8,043 nucleotides of DNA, taken from contig DBTP01000077.1 in NCBI GenBank assembly GCA_002307115.1, positions 1 to 8,043 on the forward strand, read 5' to 3'. Of this stretch, positions 1-6,646 are shown one piece after another (position 1 is the first letter of the stretch; each line of letters opens with the position of its first letter). The notes beneath the pieces are model-generated. The model was not told where the DNA came from and did not search any database. It saw only the letters and a program-made list of their open reading frames with translations. Source of the stretch: Fibrobacter sp. UBA1313. GTDB lineage: Bacteria; Fibrobacterota; Fibrobacteria; Fibrobacterales; Fibrobacteraceae. The position numbers and the translations under genes are program-made.

Positions 1-109
1 TTACACCGCTTGTTATGCCATTTTTTTGAAATCGGTCTATGCCACCCCCTTTTTAAATTTTAATTCTTTATGTCAATCTGATGGATCCAGTCAACAAAAT
101 ACGATGAAA
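1..109. other. Left edge: noncoding, with an attC-like core site
   Basis: No gene is visible here. Read on the minus strand, downstream of the small secreted-protein gene, the segment ends at the window edge with GGCATAACAAGCGGTGTAA (19 to 1). This has the look of the 5' end of an integron attC site: a core ending in AAC followed by a short spacer and a second box. The rest of any such site lies outside the window, so its folded structure cannot be tested. TATGCC occurs twice (14-19 and 38-43). There is no clear hairpin plus T-run terminator for the gene. The attC reading is inference from short motifs. Confidence 0.3.
11..20. repeat. Inverted 10-bp repeat, left copy (TGTTATGCCA)
   Basis: TGTTATGCCA at 11-20 is the exact reverse complement of TGGCATAACA at 770-779. 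The two copies bracket the small secreted-protein gene. The core GTTATGC also occurs in some integron attC sites, notably Vibrio ones (established knowledge). The link to integrons here is inference. Confidence 0.5.
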
Positions 110-769
110 TTAGTGAACAAAATAGACTTCCCAATTCACAATTGCGGAATCATTTCTTGGTTCAATACTTAGTTCAACGCCGGAGTCTGAGCTTTGATAG
201 CACATAAAGATAACCGATGCGCTTCCAGACGTTCTTTGAAATACTCTTCTAACATTCTTTATTTTTGACTGAATGTTAGAAACGTAATTTCCCTCTTTAA
301 CTCCAATCCTGTTTTGAACAATGGCATTCAGCACCGTTGAAACAACCTGAACGTCAACATCTCCCACTAATGTAAACTTCAGATTTTTATCCCCATATCG
401 AAAATTATAAAATTTATCTTCCCAACGCGATATAACAATGAACCCTTCTTTGAGGGCATTAGAATTAGTGTCTACCTTATGATCATAATATTTTAAGCAC
501 CTGTCAAGGTCTTTATTTACCTCTATCAAATTAACAAATGTATGTTTTCCAATCGAATCGTTCAAATATTTGGATGAATTAGCCACATAAGTCGTGCATC
601 CTGGCTTTGCGGGCATGGGATCAGAAACTATGTGTATGGAATCAATCGGACTGACGGAAATTCTTTGGCATTCATTTACAATTAAAATGCTGTCCGCTGT
701 GTTCAACGGACGCGCGTAAATTATTGAAGCTAGCATAGTGGCGATAAATATTCTGTACATTATTTTCAT
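110..769 (-). CDS. Hypothetical secreted protein, unknown function
   Basis: The protein is about 219 residues from the chosen ATG at 769. An ATG at 775 would add two residues and one at 760 would remove three. I do not recognise a family. The N-terminus MKIMYRIFIATMLASIIYA has two charges and a hydrophobic core and looks like a Sec signal peptide cut before RPLN, so export to the periplasm or beyond is expected. The mature part has four cysteines (near residues 34, 58, 91 and 190), which could form disulfides, and a basic stretch near 165-180. The frame stays open upstream to an ATG at 976, but that extension crosses the palindrome cluster and the end of the neighbouring protease gene and would bury the signal peptide, so I reject it. 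No Shine-Dalgarno sequence is evident. The gene looks more AT-rich than its neighbours and is bracketed by an inverted 10-bp pair, which suggests it was acquired separately. Confidence 0.65.
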   Translation of the reverse strand: MKIMYRIFIATMLASIIYARPLNTADSILIVNECQRISVSPIDSIHIVSDPMPAKPGCTTYVANSSKYLNDSIGKHTFVNLIEVNKDLDRCLKYYDHKVDTNSNALKEGFIVISRWEDKFYNFRYGDKNLKFTLVGDVDVQVVSTVLNAIVQNRIGVKEGNYVSNIQSKIKNVRRVFQRTSGSASVIFMCYQSSDSGVELSIEPRNDSAIVNWEVYFVH

Positions 770-779
770 TGGCATAACA
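770..779. repeat. Inverted 10-bp repeat, right copy (TGGCATAACA)
   Basis: This is the exact reverse complement of 11-20. On the minus strand it reads TGTTATGCCA and overlaps an ATG (773-775) at the start of the small secreted-protein gene. Close packing of a core site and a start codon is typical of integron cassettes, where the gene begins just after the recombination point. Confidence 0.5.
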
Positions 780-787
780 CAATTATT

Positions 788-942
788 CACCACTTTTGTG
801 CTTATGCACTTGTTGGTGCAACTCGGCAATGGGCATACAAGTATGCCCGCTACACTCGTTTTGGCCAACAATCGCGCCTGCTCTGGCTCGGCCTCGCGCA
901 ATTTTGCGGTCGCAAACCAATTTTTAGAGGTGCCCCTTAGGG
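788..942. repeat. Cluster of short palindromes (possible repeat element)
   Basis: At least five perfect or near-perfect hairpins lie in about 155 bases. A compound stem pairs CACCA 788-792 with TGGTG 814-818 around GTGC 798-801/GCAC 806-809. An alternative stem pairs TGCAC 805-809 with GTGCA 816-820. GGGCATAC/GTATGCCC at 831-848 has a 2-base loop, TTTGCG/CGCAAA at 903-916 has a 2-base loop, and CCCT/AGGG lies at 934-942. The cluster fills the gap between the second protease gene and the secreted-protein gene and includes the protease stop codon. None of the hairpins is followed by a T-run, so this is not an ordinary terminator. It could be a REP/MITE-like repeat or a recombination site; copy number elsewhere would decide. 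Confidence 0.5.
840..868 (-). promoter_or_regulatory. Possible sigma70-type promoter for the secreted-protein gene
   Basis: On the minus strand, TTGGCC (868-863) and CATACT (845-840) are 17 bases apart, each matching the consensus at 4 of 6 positions. The site lies about 70 bases upstream of the start codon and its -10 falls in the 831-848 palindrome. This is a weak call from sequence alone. Confidence 0.2.
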
Positions 943-2285
943 AGTTGAATGATTTTGAATGCCCCGTCGCGTTCAAAGTTTTTGATAGAGGCGGTTCCTG
1001 CCGATTTCTTAGTTTTGGGCCCAGTCCAATGGCCGATGGGAGTCGTGCCGTAACCCGCGGTGCGTTTATAAGTCCCCTTTTGAGCTAACTCCACGGCCTT
1101 GTTCATCGCAGAATCAGGATCAGAAATTACAAAGTCTGGGACAAAACCGTAAGTATGGTAACTGACGCCATCTTTATCAAAGAGTCTAAGAGACGTTGCG
1201 CTCGCAATACCATTGACGTTGGTGACGATATAGAATTGTCCAATGCCTTTTCCGTAGGAGAGTTCTCCCACAATTGGCGTTTTGAGATTTGAAGTAATCG
1301 CGGCAGCAAAAATTTCGGAACAACTGGCGCTACCAGAATCCAACATCAAAACATAGTAACGGCCTTTGCCAATTCCATTTGTCGTGGCAATTGTGGCGAA
1401 CGCACTATCCACTTGGACCTTATAATCTTTATCAGGGACGGCGTAAGTGCCTCGAATGATGGTATCGCCGCGAGCAAGTAGCATCTTCGCCATATCAGAG
1501 CATTGATCTACGCTTCCGCCCGGATTGCCTCGCAAATCCAACACAGTTGATTTAGCTCCGTTAGTTTCTTCAAGGATTTCAGAGAATTCAGCAGAGGTTC
1601 CGTTGATATTGGAGGTACTATCGGTAAATTCGGTAACGGTAATGACCGGGATGCCATTGATGGAATCTAGGTAAACGGTGGGTAAAAGAATTTCTGTTTT
1701 GAGGAGCGAGAATTTAAGCGTATCACCACCTCTATCGAATGATATTTTGAAGGTCGAAGCGGTGCTACTGTCTACCAGTTTGGTGTAGCGATCATAGTTC
1801 CCTTCTAGGAAAATGGAATCCACTGCGATGACGATATCCCCTTTTTTAACCCCTGCGGAATATGCTGAACTATTAGGATAAACGCGCTTCACGGTGAGTG
1901 AGCTATCGACTGCTACACCCACGGTTTTGTTGCTTTCGGATTCAGTCAGTAAGGCCCAGAGTTCATCAAAGTAGGCACTCGGGTAGTATTTGGTGAAAAG
2001 ATCCGACATATCTTCGTACATGAATAACACGTCAGCGACATCTTGGAACTCGACTTTATATACGCTAGTGTCCACATTTTCGGTGTAGTATTCCTGAGAC
2101 TTTAATTCCGTGCCTGCTTTGTAATAGTAAAAATACAGGAAGGAGTAATTGTATTCAAATTCACTGTAGTCTTCTTCATTAGAATTTGAAAATGGGTCAA
2201 TCGTTGATGTTTTTGAACTGTTATCGCATGCGGTGATAACAAGTAGCGACAAGAAAAGAAGGCTGCTCCATAATAATTTTTTCAT
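924..2285 (-). CDS. S41 family C-terminal-processing-type protease, lipoprotein (second of tandem pair)
   Basis: This is a 453-residue PDZ-containing serine protease of the S41 (CtpA/CtpB/Tsp) family, expected to be lipid-anchored in the envelope. The signal peptide MKKLLWSSLLFLSLLVITAC ends in lipobox ITAC with the lipidated Cys at 20, followed by an acidic, Ser/Asn-rich linker. A PDZ-like domain spans about 120-200, with AGVKKGD at 144-150. The S41 core follows: DLRGNPGG at 250-257, SASCSEI around the nucleophile Ser321, and GKGIGQ giving Lys346 and Gln350. The Ser-to-Lys distance of 25 and Lys-to-Gln distance of 4 match the Ser/Lys/Gln triad known from CtpB, so it should be active. AGGAG lies 10 bases before the ATG. 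It starts 72 bases after the first protease gene with no terminator between, which suggests co-transcription. The tail after about residue 405 is unlike that of its partner and its stop codon sits within the palindrome cluster. Confidence 0.9.
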   Translation of the reverse strand: MKKLLWSSLLFLSLLVITACDNSSKTSTIDPFSNSNEEDYSEFEYNYSFLYFYYYKAGTELKSQEYYTENVDTSVYKVEFQDVADVLFMYEDMSDLFTKYYPSAYFDELWALLTESESNKTVGVAVDSSLTVKRVYPNSSAYSAGVKKGDIVIAVDSIFLEGNYDRYTKLVDSSTASTFKISFDRGGDTLKFSLLKTEILLPTVYLDSINGIPVITVTEFTDSTSNINGTSAEFSEILEETNGAKSTVLDLRGNPGGSVDQCSDMAKMLLARGDTIIRGTYAVPDKDYKVQVDSAFATIATTNGIGKGRYYVLMLDSGSASCSEIFAAAITSNLKTPIVGELSYGKGIGQFYIVTNVNGIASATSLRLFDKDGVSYHTYGFVPDFVISDPDSAMNKAVELAQKGTYKRTAGYGTTPIGHWTGPKTKKSAGTASIKNFERDGAFKIIQLPKGHL

Positions 2286-2357
2286 ACCGATAGGTCTCCT
2301 GTGATTCAGTGTAGTAAGCGTAAATATATGTTTTGCTAGGGAAAAATTTTAAACAAT

Positions 2358-3620
2358 TTAAGGGATTGCGCCACCCCAAGGCTTTCGAGGCGAATAAAAG
2401 GTCTGCGTTTCAAGAGAATAAGGAATGCTATTCAATTGTTTCTTTTCTGCAACTGTATTTGTCAGAGATTGTGCTTTTTCAATAGCGCATAGAGCAAAAT
2501 CGTCCCTGCATTCGACATCAGGGGTAATTCCAATGCCATGGTAGGACGTTCCTTTAGGGGTGTAAAGCTGCAAATTGGTAATGATTGCGAGACCTCCATC
2601 GATGGTTTTCCAGGAACTCTGTCCAATGCCTTTTCCGTAGGTGGTTTCTCCAAGAAGTGGAATTTCTGTATTTTCGGCGATGGCCGCTACAAAAATTTCT
2701 CCACAGGAAGCTGTATTTCGATTCGCCAAAAGAACAAATTTTCCAGATTCTGCGAGGTCTCCAGAGCTTGCCCTATAATCCAATCTTTTGGTCGTTGCCG
2801 CCCCATTTTCATCGAAATACTTATAAATTCGAGTTGAGAGAATGCCGCTTTTCACAAAAAGATCGGCGGCTCCAAGGCATTGGCTCATGTGTCCCCCAGG
2901 ATTATTGCGAACATCAATAATTCGAACATCCGCTTCGCGAGTGGCTTCCAGAGCGGTACGAAGTTCCCCCAAAGTTCCATCCACAGGATCTTCGGTGGTT
3001 AACATAAACTCTCGAATAGAAATGAAGATAAATCCATCAAGGGTATCCACAAAAACCGTGGGAGCATAGATGGATTCTTTGGTGAGAGTATAGGGGGAAA
3101 GTGTATCTCCCCGTGAAGTGACGGAGAGAATAATTTCTTTGTTTTTTGATAACGTATTTTGGTAACGAATGTAGGCGGAATCCCCTTCCAAATCAACGCC
3201 GTTGATAGACAATATATTTGCATAACGAGGAATTCCTGCGCGCCCTGCAGGGCCTTTTGAATAAATCCGATAAATAAATAAGGGGTGTTTATTCCCGGAA
3301 GCTAACAGGAGTTCCACTCCGATATCCCCTGGTACATAGCTCGTATTCATATTCGTGATCGTTTCTTCGGAATGAGTCTTTGCTACATAACGAGTGTAAG
3401 GATCCGAAAGCGATTTGTATAAAAGTGCTACGCTAGTATCTGCGGTGACAAGAGCGTTCGGAAGTTCCGAAGGGTATAAGTACAAACGCTCAAGCAACCA
3501 AGCATTGTATTCAAATTCGGTGGGTGCTTCCGTTTCGTCAACGGGGTTATCCAAAACGCAAGAGATCAATGAGAGGCAAATGCCCAGTAACAAAAAACGA
3601 TAAATCGCTTGCGTAAGCAA
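2358..3620 (-). CDS. S41 family C-terminal-processing-type protease, lipoprotein (first of tandem pair)
   Basis: This is a 420-residue paralogue of the following protease. The N-terminus MLTQAIYRFLLLGICLSLIS then Cys21 is a lipoprotein signal (lipobox LISC). A PDZ-like region at about 95-180 has AGRAGIPRYANILSINGVDL, and the S41 core has VRNNPGG at 237-243, TASCGEI with Ser305, and GKGIGQ with Lys330 and Gln334. Spacing of 25 and 4 residues matches the expected catalytic triad. Residue +2 after the lipidated Cys is Val, against Asp in the partner, so sorting within the envelope may differ. The start is uncertain: the best choice is TTG at 3620, because the frame has a stop 21 bases upstream and no ATG before the signal peptide, but the nearest purine-rich stretch (GAAGGG) directly abuts it. 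The gene begins 18 bases after the LRR gene ends, so it is very likely in the same operon. Both proteases share FEYN just after the linker, consistent with tandem duplication. Substrates are unknown. Confidence 0.9.
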   Translation of the reverse strand: MLTQAIYRFLLLGICLSLISCVLDNPVDETEAPTEFEYNAWLLERLYLYPSELPNALVTADTSVALLYKSLSDPYTRYVAKTHSEETITNMNTSYVPGDIGVELLLASGNKHPLFIYRIYSKGPAGRAGIPRYANILSINGVDLEGDSAYIRYQNTLSKNKEIILSVTSRGDTLSPYTLTKESIYAPTVFVDTLDGFIFISIREFMLTTEDPVDGTLGELRTALEATREADVRIIDVRNNPGGHMSQCLGAADLFVKSGILSTRIYKYFDENGAATTKRLDYRASSGDLAESGKFVLLANRNTASCGEIFVAAIAENTEIPLLGETTYGKGIGQSSWKTIDGGLAIITNLQLYTPKGTSYHGIGITPDVECRDDFALCAIEKAQSLTNTVAEKKQLNSIPYSLETQTFYSPRKPWGGAIP

Positions 3621-3638
3621 CCCTTCAAAAATGAGGCA

Positions 3639-4391
3639 TTAGGTCTCGATGCGGAGACCTGGTTTGCCTGTGAGGGATTTTGGAAGGTCTCCCACGAGTG
3701 GATTGCTAACCAGAGAAAGAATCTGGAGCGTCTTACAATCAGCAAGACTGGCGGGGGCGTATTCGATTTCGTTTTCGTCTAAAATGAGTTCGCGAAGATT
3801 TCTGAAGGATCCAAAGGATTCTGGAATGGCGGCGAGCTTATTTCCAGAAGCCATCAAAATTTCCAACTTATCCATTTGACTCAGTGAGGAGGGAAGGCTT
3901 ACTAAGTCATTGTTATCGAGGTACAGTTTACTCAAATTGCAAAGTTTCCCCATGGTCTCTGGAATGGCTGAAAGCATATTGTCATGTAGGCTCAATTTGG
4001 TGACATTCACCCAGTTTCCGATGCTGTCTGGGAGGTCCAAAAGTTGATTTCTCGCAATATTCACTTTTTGCAAGTGAATCAGTTTACCGAGCGTTTCTGG
4101 AATTTCAGAAAGACTGTTGTAACCTAAGTACAAATTTTCGAGCTTGGAAAGCTCACAAAGGCTGTCTGGGAGCATCATGAGGTCGTTTTCGCTCACAGAA
4201 AGGTTGCGCAAATTTTTCAACTGGCAGATCTCTTCGGGAAGTTCTACCAAAAGATTCTCATCGAGCTTTAATTCTTCCAAGGATTCCAGTTCAAAAAGTT
4301 CTGGAGGGAGAAGGCGAATATGTTTATCGGAGAGGTCTAGGGACTTCACTTTATCCGCTTTAGCCTTGGCAATACATTCGAGAATATTCAT
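3639..4391 (-). CDS. Leucine-rich-repeat protein, 10 repeats, cytoplasmic
   Basis: The protein is 250 residues from the ATG at 4391. That start has AAGGAG nine bases upstream, and the protein begins MNILECIAKAKADKVKSL. The open frame continues to an ATG at 4544, but those 51 extra codons run through AT-rich, promoter-like sequence and have no good ribosome site. Residues 15-245 are ten consecutive leucine-rich repeats with a strict 23-residue period (starts at 15, 38, 61, 84, 107, 130, 153, 176, 199 and 222; the last unit has one extra residue), of the form LxxLxLxxNxLxxLPxxLxxLxx. There is no signal peptide or membrane segment, so it should be a cytoplasmic curved binding scaffold. No enzymatic domain is attached. 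The partner is unknown. It is the first gene of the run leading into two S41 proteases, 18 bases before the next gene. Confidence 0.85.
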   Translation of the reverse strand: MNILECIAKAKADKVKSLDLSDKHIRLLPPELFELESLEELKLDENLLVELPEEICQLKNLRNLSVSENDLMMLPDSLCELSKLENLYLGYNSLSEIPETLGKLIHLQKVNIARNQLLDLPDSIGNWVNVTKLSLHDNMLSAIPETMGKLCNLSKLYLDNNDLVSLPSSLSQMDKLEILMASGNKLAAIPESFGSFRNLRELILDENEIEYAPASLADCKTLQILSLVSNPLVGDLPKSLTGKPGLRIET

Positions 4392-4515
4392 AGATGAGGA
4401 CTCCTTCGTCAATCCAATCATAGAATTTTTCTCACTTTTGGGTGGATGAAAGTGTGAAAATTGGCACCAAAATAATATTGCTTTTTTGTGCAGTATTTTT
4501 TGACGCACTTGAAAA

Positions 4516-4544
4516 AATATGGCAGTGAGAGAAAATTTCTTCAA
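4516..4544 (-). promoter_or_regulatory. Possible promoter for the LRR/protease operon
   Basis: On the minus strand, TTGAAG (4544-4539) and CATATT (4521-4516) are separated by 17 bases, with 4 of 6 matches each. The site is about 125 bases upstream of the LRR start codon, in AT-rich sequence. An alternative, better-placed pair for divergent control lies at 4653-4682. Confidence 0.25.
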
Positions 4545-4611
4545 TGAAATTTTTTGAAAAAAAACTATTTTTTGCTGGAAAAATACTGAAAGAAGTGATA
4601 TTTTAATTATC

Positions 4612-4633
4612 TATGTATATGAACGTACATATA
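4612..4633. repeat. Overlapping inverted repeats, possible regulator site
   Basis: Two perfect inverted repeats overlap: TATGTA/TACATA (4612-4617 and 4626-4631, 8-base spacer) and TATATG/CATATA (4616-4621 and 4628-4633, 6-base spacer). They lie in the gap between the divergent LRR and AIPR genes. AT-rich repeats can arise by chance, but the nesting is notable. Confidence 0.35.
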
Positions 4634-4647
4634 GAGGTTATTCTATA

Positions 4648-4662
4648 GGTCTTTCATAGACC
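4648..4662. repeat. Inverted repeat GGTCT-N5-AGACC
   Basis: A perfect 5-bp inverted repeat with a 5-base centre. A second, shifted pair TCTAT 4642-4646/ATAGA 4656-4660 overlaps it. It covers the -10 of the candidate minus-strand promoter at 4653-4682, so a protein bound here would be expected to affect that promoter. Confidence 0.35.
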
Positions 4663-4682
4663 AAATGTTGATTAATTGTCAA
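4653..4682 (-). promoter_or_regulatory. Candidate minus-strand promoter facing the LRR operon
   Basis: The minus strand reads TTGACA (4682-4677), a perfect -35 consensus, then 18 bases and TATGAA (4658-4653) as -10. It would give a leader of about 255 bases before the LRR start codon. Its -35 lies in the GTTGA/TCAAC inverted repeat shared with the candidate plus-strand promoter. Confidence 0.35.
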
Positions 4683-4683
4683 C
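4667..4683. promoter_or_regulatory. Inverted repeat GTTGA-N7-TCAAC, possible operator
   Basis: A perfect 5-bp inverted repeat with a 7-base centre. It contains the -35 elements of both candidate divergent promoters, so a dimeric regulator here could control both directions. No regulator gene is seen in the window, so the binding protein, possibly a product of one of the adjacent genes, is unknown. Confidence 0.35.
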
Positions 4684-4697
4684 TTTTTGTCTATAAA
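4668..4697 (+). promoter_or_regulatory. Candidate promoter of the AIPR gene
   Basis: TTGATT (4668-4673) and TATAAA (4692-4697) are separated by 18 bases. The -10 lies 44 bases before the ATG at 4742, which also has a good ribosome site (AGAGGA at 4732-4737). Two TTTTTGT direct repeats (4684-4690 and 4699-4705) flank the -10. Confidence 0.4.
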
Positions 4698-4741
4698 GTT
4701 TTTGTAGAAAAATAACTGGTTGAATCTTTCTAGAGGAAATC

Positions 4742-6625
4742 ATGGAACTATCAAAGTCACAGGAACGCAGGCTTTCTTTTGTCGCAAGCTTGCTGAGTTT
4801 GAACCCGAACGATCCTACAGATCGCATCAAGGCGTTGAGGCATCTGAATTTGGATGAAGAAGGCTGTTTTCACGGTTTTCAATACTCACAGGGATTCCTA
4901 GAGTTTTTCATTTTTCTCGATGAATCAACCCCACTTGAAAAGGTGGTTCATAATCTGGTGCAAGATCTTAAACAGCTTCAAATCGCTGTTTTTCGTACCA
5001 GTGATCCTGAAAATCCATTCTTTATGTCTCTTCGCGAAGAAGCGGATCCATGGGCCATTTTGGACATGAATTCCGGTGAAGACGAGGATGAAGATGAGAA
5101 CGCTCCCGCCTCTCGTCCTTATATGGAAACTTTGGAAATAACGGTGCTTCGTACGGTTTCTAGCCGTGATATCACGGATTCGGAAATGGAGCGCACCCTC
5201 AAGGATATGAGGCGCAAGTTAAATGTTTGGAAAGCAGAAATTAGTGCTAAACTAGAGATTGTCGCTGAACATGATGACCTGACCAAAGATCTTCGCTCGG
5301 GTGATGATAAACTTGAAATTCAGATGGAAGCTCCTCCGCTTCATATGGCTAGCGAGCGTGGCGAACTGTTCCTCGGTTTTTGCCCCATTCGGACCATTTT
5401 CGATTATCATGTGAGCTTAGGCAAGAGGCTCAAAACCAAGCACAATATGGCGATTGTTTCCAGCAATATCCGTACTTATTTGGGCAATTTGACCCATACC
5501 AACGCGGCTTTGATTGATGCTTTCCAAGAAATGGAACGCATGGATGATTCTTCGGATTTCCCGTTTCTTCACAACGGAATGACTCTCACAGGTGATGATT
5601 TGCGCTTGAAAGAACGCGATGGTCATAAGGTACTTCAGATTGAACGCCCTAAAATCATCAATGGTGCTCAGAGTTTGTTCACTTATGAACAGTACTTCAA
5701 AAAGAGCAAACACCCGGTGAATCCTTATGTGCTTGTGAAGGTCGTGGTGCCTTATGCAGGTGCGGATACGTTTTTACGTCAGGTGACGATGGCGAATAAC
5801 CGTCAGAATCCGGTGTTCAGTTATCACCTTCGTGCTGCTGATGATCTTCAGTTCTTTATTTGGCAGCGTTATCAGGAAGAAGGCTTTACCTATGTCTATA
5901 AGGATGGAGTACGTCTCAAAGCGCGTACCCGTAAGCTCGAAGTGCGTATGCGCCCGGAACTTGCCAAAACCCTTTTCATGATGGATGCTAAAATTTCAGA
6001 AAGTAAGTCTTCGGATTGCATCTTTGATAAGGAAAGTTTGTACCAGCGTTGTTTCGGAGCCTTCTTGCGCGTCGCTCCTGCTAAAGAACAAGAATTTGTT
6101 CGGAAGACGATTGCTTATACTAAGGCTTGGCAGCTTTTGACTCGCTTGCCGATTAAGATTCGCAATGTGATTCCTGGTAAGGGTGTTTCTATTGAAGCCA
6201 ACGATGATAATCCGCTGACTAAGATTACATGGAATGGTCGCTTGGAAGATAAGTTCGTGTTCCGCAGTGCCGTTCGTGATTTGGTGGTGGCTTTGGCTCT
6301 CCGTCACTGGCTTGTTTATGGGGAACCCACTCAAGATTTTGAATATTTGGTGAATAACGAACTGGACTTCAATAATTCCATTCTTCGCTATGCGTCACGT
6401 ATTTATGGGGATCATTTGAAAGCGATTCTTGTGAGCGAATTTAGGGATGACAAGAACTTTTACGATACCATTACTACGATTGATAAGGATTCTGGTGAAT
6501 CTGTGGAACGTCGTTTATGGAAGGGCTTTGGCAATTCGGTCACGTATGAGAAAATGCTTGATTTGCTGATTAAGAAAGACGCCTCTTGGGCGAAATGCCG
6601 TGGCGGAATCGACACTTTCTTGTAA
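4742..6625 (+). CDS. AIPR family protein (abortive phage infection associated)
   Basis: This 627-residue soluble protein shows the signature blocks of the AIPR family in order: SNIRTYLGN at 241-249, FPFLHNGMTL at 273-282, PKIINGAQS at 303-311, and ANNRQNPV at 351-358 followed by a conserved-looking AADDLQFFIWQRYQEEG (365-381). The family takes its name from abortive phage infection and is often found near restriction-modification or other defence genes; its biochemical mechanism is not well settled. The N-terminal 200 residues are less conserved and include an acidic stretch (GEDEDEDEN, 112-120). There is no signal peptide or membrane segment, so it should act in the cytoplasm. It has its own candidate promoter, a strong Shine-Dalgarno sequence and a terminator, and no methylase, nuclease or toxin/antitoxin partner nearby, so it appears to be a single-gene unit. 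The family call is from motif recognition; a defence role in this organism is inference. Confidence 0.85.
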   Translation: MELSKSQERRLSFVASLLSLNPNDPTDRIKALRHLNLDEEGCFHGFQYSQGFLEFFIFLDESTPLEKVVHNLVQDLKQLQIAVFRTSDPENPFFMSLREEADPWAILDMNSGEDEDEDENAPASRPYMETLEITVLRTVSSRDITDSEMERTLKDMRRKLNVWKAEISAKLEIVAEHDDLTKDLRSGDDKLEIQMEAPPLHMASERGELFLGFCPIRTIFDYHVSLGKRLKTKHNMAIVSSNIRTYLGNLTHTNAALIDAFQEMERMDDSSDFPFLHNGMTLTGDDLRLKERDGHKVLQIERPKIINGAQSLFTYEQYFKKSKHPVNPYVLVKVVVPYAGADTFLRQVTMANNRQNPVFSYHLRAADDLQFFIWQRYQEEGFTYVYKDGVRLKARTRKLEVRMRPELAKTLFMMDAKISESKSSDCIFDKESLYQRCFGAFLRVAPAKEQEFVRKTIAYTKAWQLLTRLPIKIRNVIPGKGVSIEANDDNPLTKITWNGRLEDKFVFRSAVRDLVVALALRHWLVYGEPTQDFEYLVNNELDFNNSILRYASRIYGDHLKAILVSEFRDDKNFYDTITTIDKDSGESVERRLWKGFGNSVTYEKMLDLLIKKDASWAKCRGGIDTFL

Positions 6626-6646
6626 ATCTTGAAAAAAATAAGAAAG

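Noticed and set aside
770..976. N-terminal extension of the small secreted-protein gene to an ATG at 976
   Set aside because: It overlaps the end of the protease gene, passes through the palindrome cluster and would place the signal peptide internally.
738..1088. Plus-strand open frame of 116 codons
   Set aside because: It is antisense to the secreted-protein start, the palindrome cluster and the protease C-terminus; no ribosome site and no recognisable protein features.
4392..4544. 51-codon upstream extension of the LRR gene
   Set aside because: Lys/Phe-rich, low-complexity translation of AT-rich promoter-like DNA; the internal ATG at 4391 has a strong AAGGAG site and begins just before the repeat array.
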